Positions 21,670 to 33,100 of a stretch of DNA of 64,000 nucleotides are shown in pieces. The notes beneath the pieces were generated by a model. It searched no databases. It saw nothing but the letters and a program-made list of their open reading frames with translations, and was not told where the DNA came from. Numbering within the stretch: position 1 is the stretch's first letter; each line of letters opens with the position of its first letter. Where the stretch lies: contig NC_035170.2 in NCBI RefSeq assembly GCF_001659605.2, positions 7,943,001 through 8,007,000 on the forward strand, given 5' to 3'. The translations under genes were made by a program, and so were the position numbers. Origin of the DNA: Manihot esculenta (Eukaryota; Streptophyta; Magnoliopsida; Malpighiales; Euphorbiaceae).

Positions 21670-23270
21670 CACATATTCCAGAAAAGAACAAAGTTTAATT
21701 AAGAAACAATATTTTGAATTTTGTAACCAAGTTGAAACAACTATACCATTTTTTACGTATTTAAAATATTTCCATGAAGAAAGATTAAATATTTTAGAAA
21801 AGAAAATATATAAATGGAATAAGGTAAATGATATATGAGAACCAAGTGACCAATATCATGAATCAGAAAGACCACCAATGAGTAGAGCATTCTTTAAAAA
21901 AGATCATGTGTATAATGGTATACAACTAATAATACATACACAAAATAATGAAATGAAAGATATTTGTTTACAAAATAATTGGACAAATGTAACATTACAT
22001 TTATTAGGAAACCAATTAGATAGAATAGAAGAAAAGATAGAACAAAATCATGAAGCCATAACAGACATAGATCATATAGAAATACCAAGGGCACCATCCC
22101 CTGTAACTTATAAATCAAATATTCCATATATTTCTCAAAAATACACTAATACAAAACCATATAGCATAGATCCTGCTAAAAAACAAATAAATAAATCTTT
22201 CACAAAAATTATACCACCTTCACAAAATCCTATAGATATAGTAACAATAAATCCAAAACAGAGTTAAGTGATATGTCAAAATTATTACAAAAAATAATAA
22301 ATGAACAAAATACTTCTCCAAAAACTAGTACCTCAGGAGGTATTAAAATAGAAGAACCTTCACAAACTCAAAGTCATATAAAAGGAGAGAATACTAGTAA
22401 AGACAAAGGTAAGATTACTATTTTAACAGAATATAATGAAACCTCTTCCTCAGATGAAGAATCCATAAATAATCCTTTAGAAGCATCAGACTCTGACCAA
22501 AGCTATATTCCCATAAATAATCTAGAAAGACAAAATAATAAAAACTTAGATGATTTAAAAATTTTAGATAGAAAGCAAAAACAATATAATGCAAAGAATA
22601 TATATGAATGGAATATAGATGAAAGATCAGAAGTAGAAATAATACAAATTACTAAAGAAATGGTAATTATAGGAAATATATATAAACAAAGAGTAGGAAT
22701 TACTGAGAAAGAAGCAGCAGAAAATATAATATTAGGATTCACAGGAGAATTAAGGACATTGTAAAACAAATTATTAAGTAATGAAATAAAAGAAAATATT
22801 TTATCAGCTAGAAGAATTAACACAACAACAGGAGAATTAGTCACAGATCCATCAACTGGACAACCACAATCTTTTATTTTAGCTTATTTAGTTTATAATA
22901 TTATATCACATTTTATAGGAGACTTAGATTTATATACAGAAAGAAATAGTGAAATTTTACAAAATCTTAAATGCAGAAAATTAGAAAATTTTAGATGGTA
23001 TAAAAACAATTTCTTAAAAAGAGTATATGCATTAGCAGACCCAAATGCTTACCATTGGAAAGAGAAATTTTTAACAGGATTACCAAGATTATTTTCGACA
23101 AAAGTTAAAGAAACAATTGAACAAAGGTTTGGACATATTTCATATGATGATTTAACATATGGTGACTTAATAACTTGTGTAAATTTAACTGGCATAAGAT
23201 TATGTAGAGATATGAAATTACAAAATAAATTAAAATTAAAAAATAGACAATCTAGAAAAGAACTAGGAAA
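21670..23270 (+). pseudogene. Second, truncated copy of the viral coat-protein region
   Basis: It repeats 13621-15228 with scattered differences. There is a 9-bp indel near 21945, a 1-bp deletion near 22257 that shifts the frame (separating 21878-22267 from 22273-22764), and a Trp-to-stop type change at 22762-22764 where the first copy reads TGGTGG. The copy stops abruptly at 23270 in the coat-protein region, before the zinc knuckle, where the 167-bp host repeat begins. The two copies have different breaks, so they decayed separately. Confidence 0.88.
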
Positions 23271-23437
23271 CAATATCTAATCACAATATAATTTTATTCT
23301 ATAATTCTAAATATTAATATATTTTATATATTAATATTTAAATTAAAAATATTACTAACTCTATATAATTTTATTGTCATAAATATTATGTGATTATGTA
23401 TAGTGCTATAAAATTAATATTATTTTATGATTATATA
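23271..23437. repeat. 167-bp direct repeat flanking the viral insert, right copy
   Basis: It begins at the base after viral sequence stops (23270) and ends GATTATATA. It matches 13448-13614 with two differences by eye (T/A and C/T). Unique sequence follows at 23438. Confidence 0.88.
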
Positions 23438-24469
23438 CGACCGCACAATAACGGTTCAATAAAAAATAAATTTAATTCTTATAATTTTAAATATTTATAT
23501 TAATTAATTTATTTATCTATTTTTTTAATTAATTATTTAATTCAGTGATCTTATCCATATATTTAATAACATGATTATAATTATCCAATAAACAGTAAAT
23601 TTAATTCTTATAATTTTAAACATTCATATTAATTAATTAATTAATTTTTTTATTAATTATTTAATTCAGTGTTTTTCTATATATATTTAATAACAGAATA
23701 ATATTATAATTTTAAATATTTTTTCCTCAATTTTTATAATATTTTTATATATAAAAAATAATAAAATATATAAAATATAATAATTGTGTATCAATAAATT
23801 TATAATTGATAAATAAATTTATAATTAGTATTATTTAATTATAATATTATTATAATAATATATTATAATTATTATAATATATTTTAAAGAAATTGATGGA
23901 GAAACCTTAGATGCGAGAAGGGCCAATTGTTTATTCTTTGATTGCTAAGGGTAAATAAAGAAATTGTTATTGGTTCATACTATCTAGTTCTAAAAATTAT
24001 AATTGCTTTTGTAACCTAATTTTAGAAGCTTTGCATAAATACAGGACTCTAAGATGGTGAAGGAACATGTTCATATGTTTATTCCACATGTAAACTTATG
24101 GGAACATGAAATTTATTTTAAAAAATTGTAAATTCTTGTCATAATTGAGGAAATAGAGTCTTTATCTATTGAGCTATGGATTAAATTTGGATGTTCATAA
24201 CCCAATTAGCTTATGCTACTAATCTTCCAAAAAGCTACAATGAGGTTGGAGATTCTTTAAGAGCACTATATTTTCCATTGCATCAGACTGTATCATTATA
24301 AGTTTATGTATTTGTTTTATAATAGGGGCATGAATTATACCACCATCCAATTGTTGCATATATCCTTTGAGTGATTGTCTTATAAATAAATTTGATATCT
24401 TAATATTTAAATATATAGAAATTATAAATAATAAGTAAATCTTTATATATATATATATATTTATATATT
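23438..24469. repeat. AT-rich DNA with a tandem duplication of about 125 bp
   Basis: 23455-23700 holds two diverged copies of a unit with AAATTTAATTCTTATAATTTTAAA...TTAATTCAGTG. 23880-24469 is ordinary AT-rich intergenic DNA with a short (AT)n run near 24447. No gene seen. Confidence 0.65.
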
Positions 24470-25570
24470 TAAATAGGGATAATGGTAAAAAAAATCTTAA
24501 ATTATTCGTATTTTAACATATATATATCTCAAACTATAAAGTTAACTAATATACCATAAACTAACTATCTAAATTTATTTATATCCTACCGTTAAGTTTG
24601 ACTATAAAATTTAACAAAATACCACGTTATTATATTAATCAGTATCAAAAATTAATATTTTAATATAATTAATAATGGTTAAAAAAATTTCAAACTTTAT
24701 GAATTTCAACAATTATACCATAAATTTTTTTTTTAACAAATATACACCAAATCAATTTTTTAATTTGGTTTGATTTATAATTTTGATTCGGTTTATTTAT
24801 AATTTTGGATGACATATTTTTAAGAACCAATAACGGGTTTTTCAAATTTTTTTTGCATCAGCAAGTGTAATTTTTTGTACAATTATAGATAAATGTACAA
24901 AAGTGTTATGATAATATTAACCCTATCAAATCAAGAAGAACGATCCTCCCTACTTGAAAAATTAGTTATATTTATTATCTTTTCTCTAATTAGACTTAAA
25001 GTCAATAATCAGTTTAATAAAATCCAAAATGGCTAAATTCATTAGACAATATATAAATTGTAATCATAAATTAGATTGAACTTAATCATTTTCAATTAAT
25101 TAGACTGATTATTGACTCTCAGCTCCATTAAAGTATATGCGATAAATATAATTAATTTTTCAGATGGTGAGAATCGTGATTCTTAATTTACTAGTGGTAT
25201 TATTATCACAATATTTACAACTGATAATTACGCAAAAAGTTTTGCTTATCAATGTAAAAAAATAAATTATCGGCTCTTAGAAATATGTCATTCAAAATTA
25301 TAAGTAAAACAAATCAAAATTAAAAATTAAAAAAGTAAAAAAAATGATTTGGAATATATTTATTAAAAACAAGTTGAGGATATAATTATTGAAATTGATT
25401 ATTTGAGTTATATTAAAATATTAATTTTTGTGCTTATTAGGAGGATGACGTCACATTTTCATTAAGTCTAACGGTCAAACTTAACGGTAGAATATAAATA
25501 AATTTAGATAGTTAGTTTATATATACTAACTTATACATATATACACTAACCTTTTTATAAATGCTAGAAC
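24470..25570. repeat. Long foldback (inverted-repeat) element, about 1.1 kb
   Basis: The right half is the imperfect reverse complement of the left. For example, the ACTAACTATCTAAATTTATTTATA block near 24560 pairs with one near 25500, ATAATTTTGGATGACATATTT near 24800 pairs with one near 25290, and GTCAATAATCAGTTTAAT near 25005 pairs with one near 25107. The centre is at about 25040. Such DNA could form a long hairpin. No coding capacity. It resembles large foldback/MITE elements; the family is not identified. Confidence 0.75.
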
Positions 25571-26084
25571 TTTTGGAATTTAAGGTTTAATGAATATCTT
25601 AGTTGCAGAAGCGCTATTAACACCCATTTCATTCATAATAGAGTAATAAACTTTCTTAAGTATAAAATTAATTAATTATCAAATATAATTATTTATTATA
25701 ATTTATTTAAGTTTATGCATTATTAAAGTTCTTTTAAAAATGCCATGAAATGACTTGATAGATATTCTAATAAATGTAATAACATCTAGTTCATTTTTTC
25801 TTTGACATTCTAATAAATGTAATAACAGCTAGTCCATTTTCTCTTATTCAAAGATTTCTTGTTCTAAGAAAGACTAGCTACTGAGTTCTTAGAATATTAT
25901 ATTATATATATGTGTGTGCAGTTAGTAATTATTTGAAATAATGTCACTAGATGAATTTGACTACTGAATATTTTGCAGTGTAATTATTCTCTTCTTTTCT
26001 ATTATATGGTCCATTCTTTCCGACTCCACACAACCTATTAAAATAGCTTAGCTGGGGAATTAGTGTTGTTAATTTTAATTACCT
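25571..26084. other. Intergenic, no feature recognised
   Basis: AT-rich. A near-direct repeat containing TCTAATAAATGTAATAACA(T/G)CTAGT occurs twice within 25765-25830. Nothing else seen. Confidence 0.5.
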
Positions 26085-27532
26085 TCGCATAATATGTATG
26101 ACACACATAATCAATTTGGTTGTCAACGATGGTTGAAAGATGTAAGTGATTCAGTGTAAAAAATAAGGGAGGTAGTGAGATATATTAAGAGTTCTCCAAT
26201 AATGTTCAGAAAATTTAAGGAGCGCTTATTGCATGAAAAAATTAAAGACAAGTCTTCATTCTATATAGTTATGCATACTAGATGTAATTTAATTTATTTG
26301 ATATTAAATATAGTTAAAAAATATGAGGGGGGATTTGAGAGATTTGAATTGGAACCAATATTTAAGATTAACATGAGCTAATAGAGTACCTGATGTTATG
26401 ATTAGTCTCGGGTTAAAAATAGCTAATATGTAATATGTCGTCTCATTTTTATGAGTTTTATCTTACACATTTTAAGTTTTCGTTATGTCATATCTAATAT
26501 GTCTTTCAGTGAAATTAGTGATTTGCCTTTTATTTTGAATTAATGGATAAGCAATAGTGATGTTGAGCAGAAATCAATGGGAAAAATGATGAAGGATAGA
26601 ATGAACAAAGTTATTTATTTTGTTGTTGTTCTTGAGTTTGTTATAAATTTGAGTATATAGAGTTTTTTGTTTTGTCAAATGTATAGTAAAAAAAGGAGTG
26701 TAGAGTTGTTAAACAAAGTGAAAATAAGTTTAAGCGATTTGTTTAGTGAATATAGATGAATGTACCAACCTCATTAAGACAACCAAGTGATAATAGTTTA
26801 TAGCTCTGAGGTGGTAGTTCTGTAAATATCTCTTTAATAAATCATAAGCCTAAATCCTTTTTAAAATATCACTACAATAAGAAAAAATTGGAGGAGTTTA
26901 GTATTTTTCATTGTAGGCTATTGGGATTATCCATGATACTATGTAGGAATCAATTTCTACTCACAACTATTGATATAAGATTAATTATTGAAAAGTGCAT
27001 TTTTTCTAATGATAGTTGATGAAAAATTTAGTGATTAAATCTCTCTTTTCCATGCAGGTTCTACACTTAGATTTTATTATTGTTGTGCTAAGGATGTGTA
27101 TGAAATGTTGATTGAACACTTAGTGTTAAAATCTTATGGATTGTTATCCTTTGTATATATTTTATTATGGACTTTTGTGTAATTTTTGTAGACTTTATGT
27201 GATATTTAGGAGCTATTTTATGAGCTTTATGTAATATTTAGGAACTATTTTGTGGACTTTATGTTATATTTAAGAACTATTTTGTGGACTATATACATAT
27301 ATATTTTTTAAGGAATATAGGTTTTATTAAATTGAGTATAGGGATAATTTTGTACTTTTTTGACAAATTTCAGTTATGTATGAATTAAACTAAACCGAAC
27401 TGATATTTTCTATTTGTTTCGATTCAATTTTTCTAATACTTTCAATTTGATTCAGTTAGAATAGGTTGTTCGGTTTTTGGATTTTCAATTTCGGTTCGAT
27501 TTAAAATAAAACTAATCGAATGCACACTTTTA
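26085..27532 (+). pseudogene. hAT transposase relic with a degraded 3' end
   Basis: The plus strand shows fragments of a plant hAT (Ac/RICESLEEPER-like) transposase. A block reading HIINLVVNDG lies near 26110, then a stretch starting VRYIKSSP with RKFKE near 26170-26230, then TRCNLIYLIL (normally TRWNSTYLML) and a block near FERFE. Weaker matches near 26580-26760 include a block reading NKVKISLSDLFSEY. Stops and frameshifts are frequent. 27170-27292 has four imperfect repeats of about 33 bp around GTGGACTTTATGT. 27380-27532 has CGGTTCGG-type subterminal repeats and ends CGAATGCACACTTTTAC, close to the reverse complement of the MITE terminus at 12207. Confidence 0.72.
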
Positions 27533-29869
27533 CCATGATGGAATTCAACTAAGACAAGATATTTGAAGGGGAGTCCTATTGTCTGCCTAGCTCTTGTTCT
27601 AAAACTAAATGACATATTGAAGATATTGAAATAAAGATAATTAAAAAAAAATAGAAATAACTTGTGAAATTTAAACAACATAAAAGAATGAAATTTGGCT
27701 CTACTAAAAAACCATACCTTAACAATAAAATTAAAAAAAAGGAAAAAATACCAAATAAATCCAGAAAAATCTAAAATTTTATGGAGATATTCTATAAATA
27801 CAAAACAAAATAATACAAGAAGAGTCATATAAAAAGAACTTGTGAAATGTGAGCTGTGGCCATTTACAAGAAAGTTGTTCCAGAATATGACTGATTCTGA
27901 ATATTAATTTTATATGCAAAATGGCACTATATTAGAGACATAAAATAAAAAACTCAAAGAATAAGAAATTTAGTTCACTTTTTAATATCGATTTTAGTCT
28001 CAAGAATCACTCAATTTAGTGATTAAAAGGTCGATTTTCATGTTATGGAATTCACGATAATGACTGAAACAATCAAGAGTAACTTGATTACTTCAATAAT
28101 GTTTGAAAAATTGTATCTTTATAAAGAAAAAAAAAATCCAAATGCAGCTTGAAAATTATACTGAATTTTATGAATAATTCAATAAAAATATATGCGGAGT
28201 CAAAATCTCTTCTAGTCGAAACAAGTAATTTAAAAAGAGATAGATATTTTATACAATATGCAAAGAATATGTATTGCTTTTAAGATTTTCATTAAGAATG
28301 ATGTGAGAGGTGTACCGACATATCAAAATTAATTAAAGAACATGCAAAAAAGTTATTTTATACCGTAAATTAATTAATTATAAAAAAAAGAGTATCTTTA
28401 GTAATAAAAAAACAAAAAGAACAAGAACAAGCAACGGAGGGGCGGCGACAATGCTCAAGAATTGAAGGTCTTGATTTTCTTTCTTGAATGCAAGAAAGAA
28501 AATTTTCTAAAGTGATTGAAAGTCTTGGTTAGTTGTCCTTGAGAGAATTTGGGTATTGATTGAATGAGAGTTTAGAAGAGATGAATATATATAAATTGGT
28601 GTAAAATTGAAGTTTTCATAGAGAAATAGCTCTATCTCCCTTTGAACTCTTAATTGGGCAGTCATGCATGGTAATTTTTTTGGATATAGCTTATTTTTTA
28701 TTCAATTAAGCTCTTAACCATTTATCACAAGAATTCCTTTATAAAAAAATTGCAAAATTACCAAACGTTGGCCATTTGGCCATTCTTTCGTTTCAACCAT
28801 TCTTTTTAAGGTTCAAATAATCTTTAGATTTCATGGAAAAGTCTAAAAAAAATAAAAAAGACCATTGTGCCCCTATCTTTAATTTTATTTTTTTTTTACT
28901 TTTTCTTTTCATGCATAAAATACTTCTTTAAAACTCTAAAATTAATTTTAAATGTATGGAAATCATGACGTGATTTTCATCATTGGGTCTTCATTTATGT
29001 GCAAGCACACGTAATATAAAATTAAAGGTCTATAAAAAGGTAAGTGATGGTAGTTTTTTTTAGAATGCTAATTAGTCTTCTCATGATTAAGTTATGCAAT
29101 AGTTTCTGTTTTGGGAGTTTTGAGATTCATTAGATTTTATTTATTTTCTCTTATTTTCTGAGTAGGAATAGTGGTTTTGGCCGCCTTGGTAGGTGTATTC
29201 CTCCCCTTTGTCTAGCTAGTTCTTTATTTTTTTGTTTTTATGGGTTGCTTTGGTTTGTAACTTTAATTTCTCTCCTAGGGTTTTTTATGGCTATGTAGTC
29301 AAGATTCTATTTTAGAATAAGGTTTGAAGGTGGACATATAGCCTGTCGATGGAGAGTTTTGCATGTGTCTCATAGAGGTAGCAATTTTAGGGATGATGTT
29401 CAGCTTCTCTTATGTTTTCTCTAAAGTGCTTATGAGCTTGACCCTATCATCGTTAGATATTTTTTATTGCTACTTAACCGGAAATCTTCACCCATTCACC
29501 TCTTTTGACGGTACCTTATGCTGATGCTTTGCTTGCTGGTTGTGGTGATGGTGTGTGTTGGTAGTTTGGGAGTGTCTAATTGCATTTTAGTTGGATATCG
29601 TTAGGTTCTGATTCGCTTGTGGAATGGTGTAGGAGCTTCCACTTTTGTCTTGGCATGAGTTGGGCTCTTTCTCAATTTCCTATGTCGGGTTGGGTTGGAT
29701 TTTGTGTTCTGCATGGGTGTGGCTTCGGCTTGTAGATCTTTTTGTACTTTGTGCTCTAGTTATATATTTCTTTAGGGAAAAATTGAATAAAGAAAAAATA
29801 TTTTCCATTGGGCTCACCCTGCAGATGCATATAGAAAATCATGTAGCAGAATATTCCCCGAATAGATAT
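27533..29869. other. Intergenic DNA, nothing assigned
   Basis: 27533-29040 is AT-rich with no recognisable gene. 29090-29800 changes to a T+G-rich composition on the plus strand, with short open frames and no family signature. It could be an untranslated part of an old retroelement, but that is a guess. Confidence 0.45.
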
Positions 29870-30176
29870 TAAAATGACACGTTCGGCGGAATTTTACGAT
29901 GCTCACCATACACACGCGATCATCAAAACCTATGTCTCCATCTCTCTGTCTCTCTCTCTGGCCTTTCCGAATTCCAAATTCCAAACCCTAACCCTAAATT
30001 TCCCCTGAAACTACACAATTTGTCACATGAAATTGGTTGCCTCACGCCAACCCTGGATTCCCTATCAAATCTTTCATCAGATAAATCAAGGCTTAATTTG
30101 ATGATTATAATCAGATTATCATACTCTTGTAAACTCTAGTGATCCTCTTTCCACGTCTCTCTCGGCTTAGGAACAT
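29870..30176 (+). promoter_or_regulatory. Promoter/5' UTR region of the R3H gene
   Basis: About 300 bp upstream of the start codon, clearly less AT-rich than the DNA before it. A CT-rich microsatellite (CTCTCTGTCTCTCTCTCTGG, 29942-29961) is of the type common near plant transcription starts. No convincing TATA box was seen. Confidence 0.5.
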
Positions 30177-33100
30177 ATGGAGGGCTCTGTGGTGGAGGAT
30201 CTCGGAGCCCCCGAGTCATGGGAGGTGGCCGATTTGGACGAAACGATGAGCCGTTTGATGCTTAAGGATTCCAAAAAAGACTCCGGAAAACCCCTTCTAG
30301 AGCTCTCAGCCGATGTTTCCGTTAATTCGGGCTCGGCGTCCGGTTATGGTTCTTCAGCTCCTGGTACCGGCAGTGGTGAGAAGTTGCCGGACGATATAAT
30401 TAATCAGGTCGATCAGTTCCTTCGTGAAGCCTTGCAGAACCCTCGTGAGCGGCTCTCCAGTAAGTTCTCTTATACCCACAAACTTGTATATCAATCGCTG
30501 GACTGGATGTCTTACTGGGCAGTTTAATTGATTTATCAAAAACCTCTATTTAACGATGTGCTTTTACCGGTCAATTATGAGTTTTTTAGCAGGTTGAGAT
30601 GCTGTAGAGTTGATGAGTCCACCTATCTATTTCATATGAGACAGCAATTGGGATAGGAAAATTCAAGGTATTTTAGGAAGGATTAGGCCAAATTAGCTTC
30701 TTCTGAATCTAGGATGACTGCAAGAAGAAAAGTGTCTTTTTGGTCTTTATTCCTGAGATGACAAACGAGGCATGCGAAAGGAGGAATGAGGAGAGGGGAT
30801 TTGAAAGGTTCATGCTAAATTGGATAACACAGCAGAAAGTGAACTAAGATTGGAATCCGAGATTTCCCTCTATTTTCCCTTGCCCGAAAGTAAATTTATG
30901 TTATTAGTAGAGAGATGATGACTATCAATGTGATGTTTTTTTTTGCGGGGGTGGGGGGGGGGGTGGTGGAAGGAATCTGTGTGCAAATAATCTCATTTAC
31001 AATGTGAACTACGTGAACTATCTGTAGAATCAAAAACATTTTTCTCTTCCACGAGTTGATGACTAGAAAAAGGTTATGCAACCATAAGAAAGACTATGAA
31101 TTCTTCCGGTCCATAAAACACTCCTTTTTTTTTCTCCAAAAACAAAAATTCAGATATTATCAGTGGGATCTGAGATGAGTTTATTGACTTTATGCATATT
31201 TGTTGAAGGAAGGAATTCTGTTCCCTCTGGGACCCCATAAGGGAAGGGGTTCTGCCAGGAAATCTGTCTCTATACATAGTTCTATATTATTCTCCTCTTC
31301 AACTGTCCTAGATGTAGGCTCAATTGCATTACCCCATAAAGCTGTCTTTTCACTATTTCTGCCTTTTTGAATCTGTTTGGGTGTTGTGCTATATTTTTCC
31401 TTAGTTTACAAGAACTTATCAAGCAAAAGAGTAGTTTTAGGTGTAAAACATTTTGGATTGGTTTTCTATCTTCCTTGGCAGATTAGACTCTTTTTTTTTA
31501 TGTTTTATTTTAGGTAAACTGTAATTTAGTCCCTGTAGTTTATTGAAACCTACATGTTAGTCCTTTATTTTTAAAAGCGAGCTATTTGATCTTTATAATC
31601 TTAAAACTAACAAATTAGTCCCTATCCAGCAGGATTCCTTATACATTCACAATTTAGTTCATGTATTTGCATATATTCCAACAATTTATTCCCTGTAGTT
31701 AAGTGAGATTTATATATTATCCTTGTATTTTTAAAAGCCGGCTACTTAGTCCTTGCAATTTTAAAAAGCCTATAAATTAGTCCATGCCCTGAAAATGCAA
31801 TTAAATCACCATTGTTGTATTATTTTTTTATGGAATAATTTTCTATATATATTTAAACTATAGGGACTAAATTGTAGCTTATCCTATTATTTTTATATGA
31901 ATGCTTTGGATAGGTAACGTGTTTTGTTTCATTTATCATAGTTTTCCACTTGACTTTCCACGATATCAGCTCAAAACTTCTGCCTGACCTTCTTTTGACT
32001 CCACAATGTGCAGAGTTGCTTTTTTCAATCTGTTTATATGCTTTTCATGATTAAATGAGAATTAAATTGCATCTTTTTGGTTGATATCCTGAGGATTAGT
32101 TTTCATTATCTAAATTTTCTTAACACGAGGAATTTACTTCTTATTCAGATGCAGATCTTAGATAACACTAGGTTTATATTCTTAAAAAAACCAACTTAAA
32201 ATTTCAAATTTTACCAACATTTAATTCGTATTGTTCATCCTTATTTACCCCTGTAAGTTTTTGTTGCTATCATTTTCTGGCATATGTCATGATTGTTTTC
32301 ATTGGACTAAATACATTGGGATTTACCAAATTGAAATTTTAGCATAGAATCATTGTGCAGCTGAATAATGGACTTGAAAATGTGATTCAGTCTGTTAAAT
32401 TTTCTTTCTAATTGAAAATTTGATTTTTTGTAAAAACAATTTTTTTTGTTACTCATTTAACTTTGTAGTATTCTTCCATCTTATTTTTTACTGTTGTTTT
32501 AGACACAGCAGGAATCCATTTTGTACATTTACTCTCTATCAATTTTCTATTTTGGTACCCTTAACAATCTCAAGTGTTAGCATGTGTCAGTGTGCATTTT
32601 CTGAGTTGCTTTTTTTACTTTCTTTTATTTTTAATATTTGTTTTATGCCAGTGTTGTGGGAGTAGTGAATTTGTGATCCGATTTTGAGCATGAAGCTCTG
32701 TATTGTCAGTGTTTGAGAAAAATATTTTCTTCAAGCTCAGTTTTTTTGTTTTTTATTCTCTTACCCCTCATTTTTCTCCGTGCAAATAAATAAACTATGA
32801 TTTCTATTATGCAGTACTGAGGATGGAGCAAGATGTTGAAAAGTTTATTTGTGATCCTACACAACAGCAATTAGAATTTCAGCAGTTGCCCACTTCATAT
32901 TTACGGTTGGCTGCACACCGAGTAGCACAGCATTACTCGCTCCAATCTATGGTTTTGTTAGACAATAATTTACCTGATGGATCTGGTTCCAGAATTATTG
33001 TCCGCAAGACTTCTGAGTGTAGGTTGCCTTTGATTCGACTTGCAGACATCCCTGTAAACTTGCCATCAGAAGACAGTGGTGTTGTTAAAGTTGCAATCAA

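Larger units (their letters stand above)
13615..23270 (+). mobile_element. Endogenous caulimovirid (probably Florendovirus-like), head-to-tail, 1.2 genome lengths
   Basis: An old plant pararetrovirus copy. The circular genome appears opened inside the coat-protein region. It reads coat protein, protease, RT and RNase H, ORF2, enhancer repeats and TATA, leader with tRNA-Met primer site, movement protein, then the coat-protein start again. Sequence at 13621 recurs at 21670, a period of 8049 bp, within the known caulimovirid genome range. No integrase or LTR is present. Both coat-protein copies, RT/RNase H, ORF2 and movement protein carry stops or frameshifts, so it is an inactive fossil. Assignment to Florendovirus rests on gene order and an ATGA overlap between ORF1 and ORF2; a Petuvirus-like virus is the alternative. 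Confidence 0.9.

Noticed and set aside
27442..27828. 128-codon minus-strand frame rich in Phe
   Set aside because: Low-complexity AT-rich translation overlapping the degraded hAT end; no domain.
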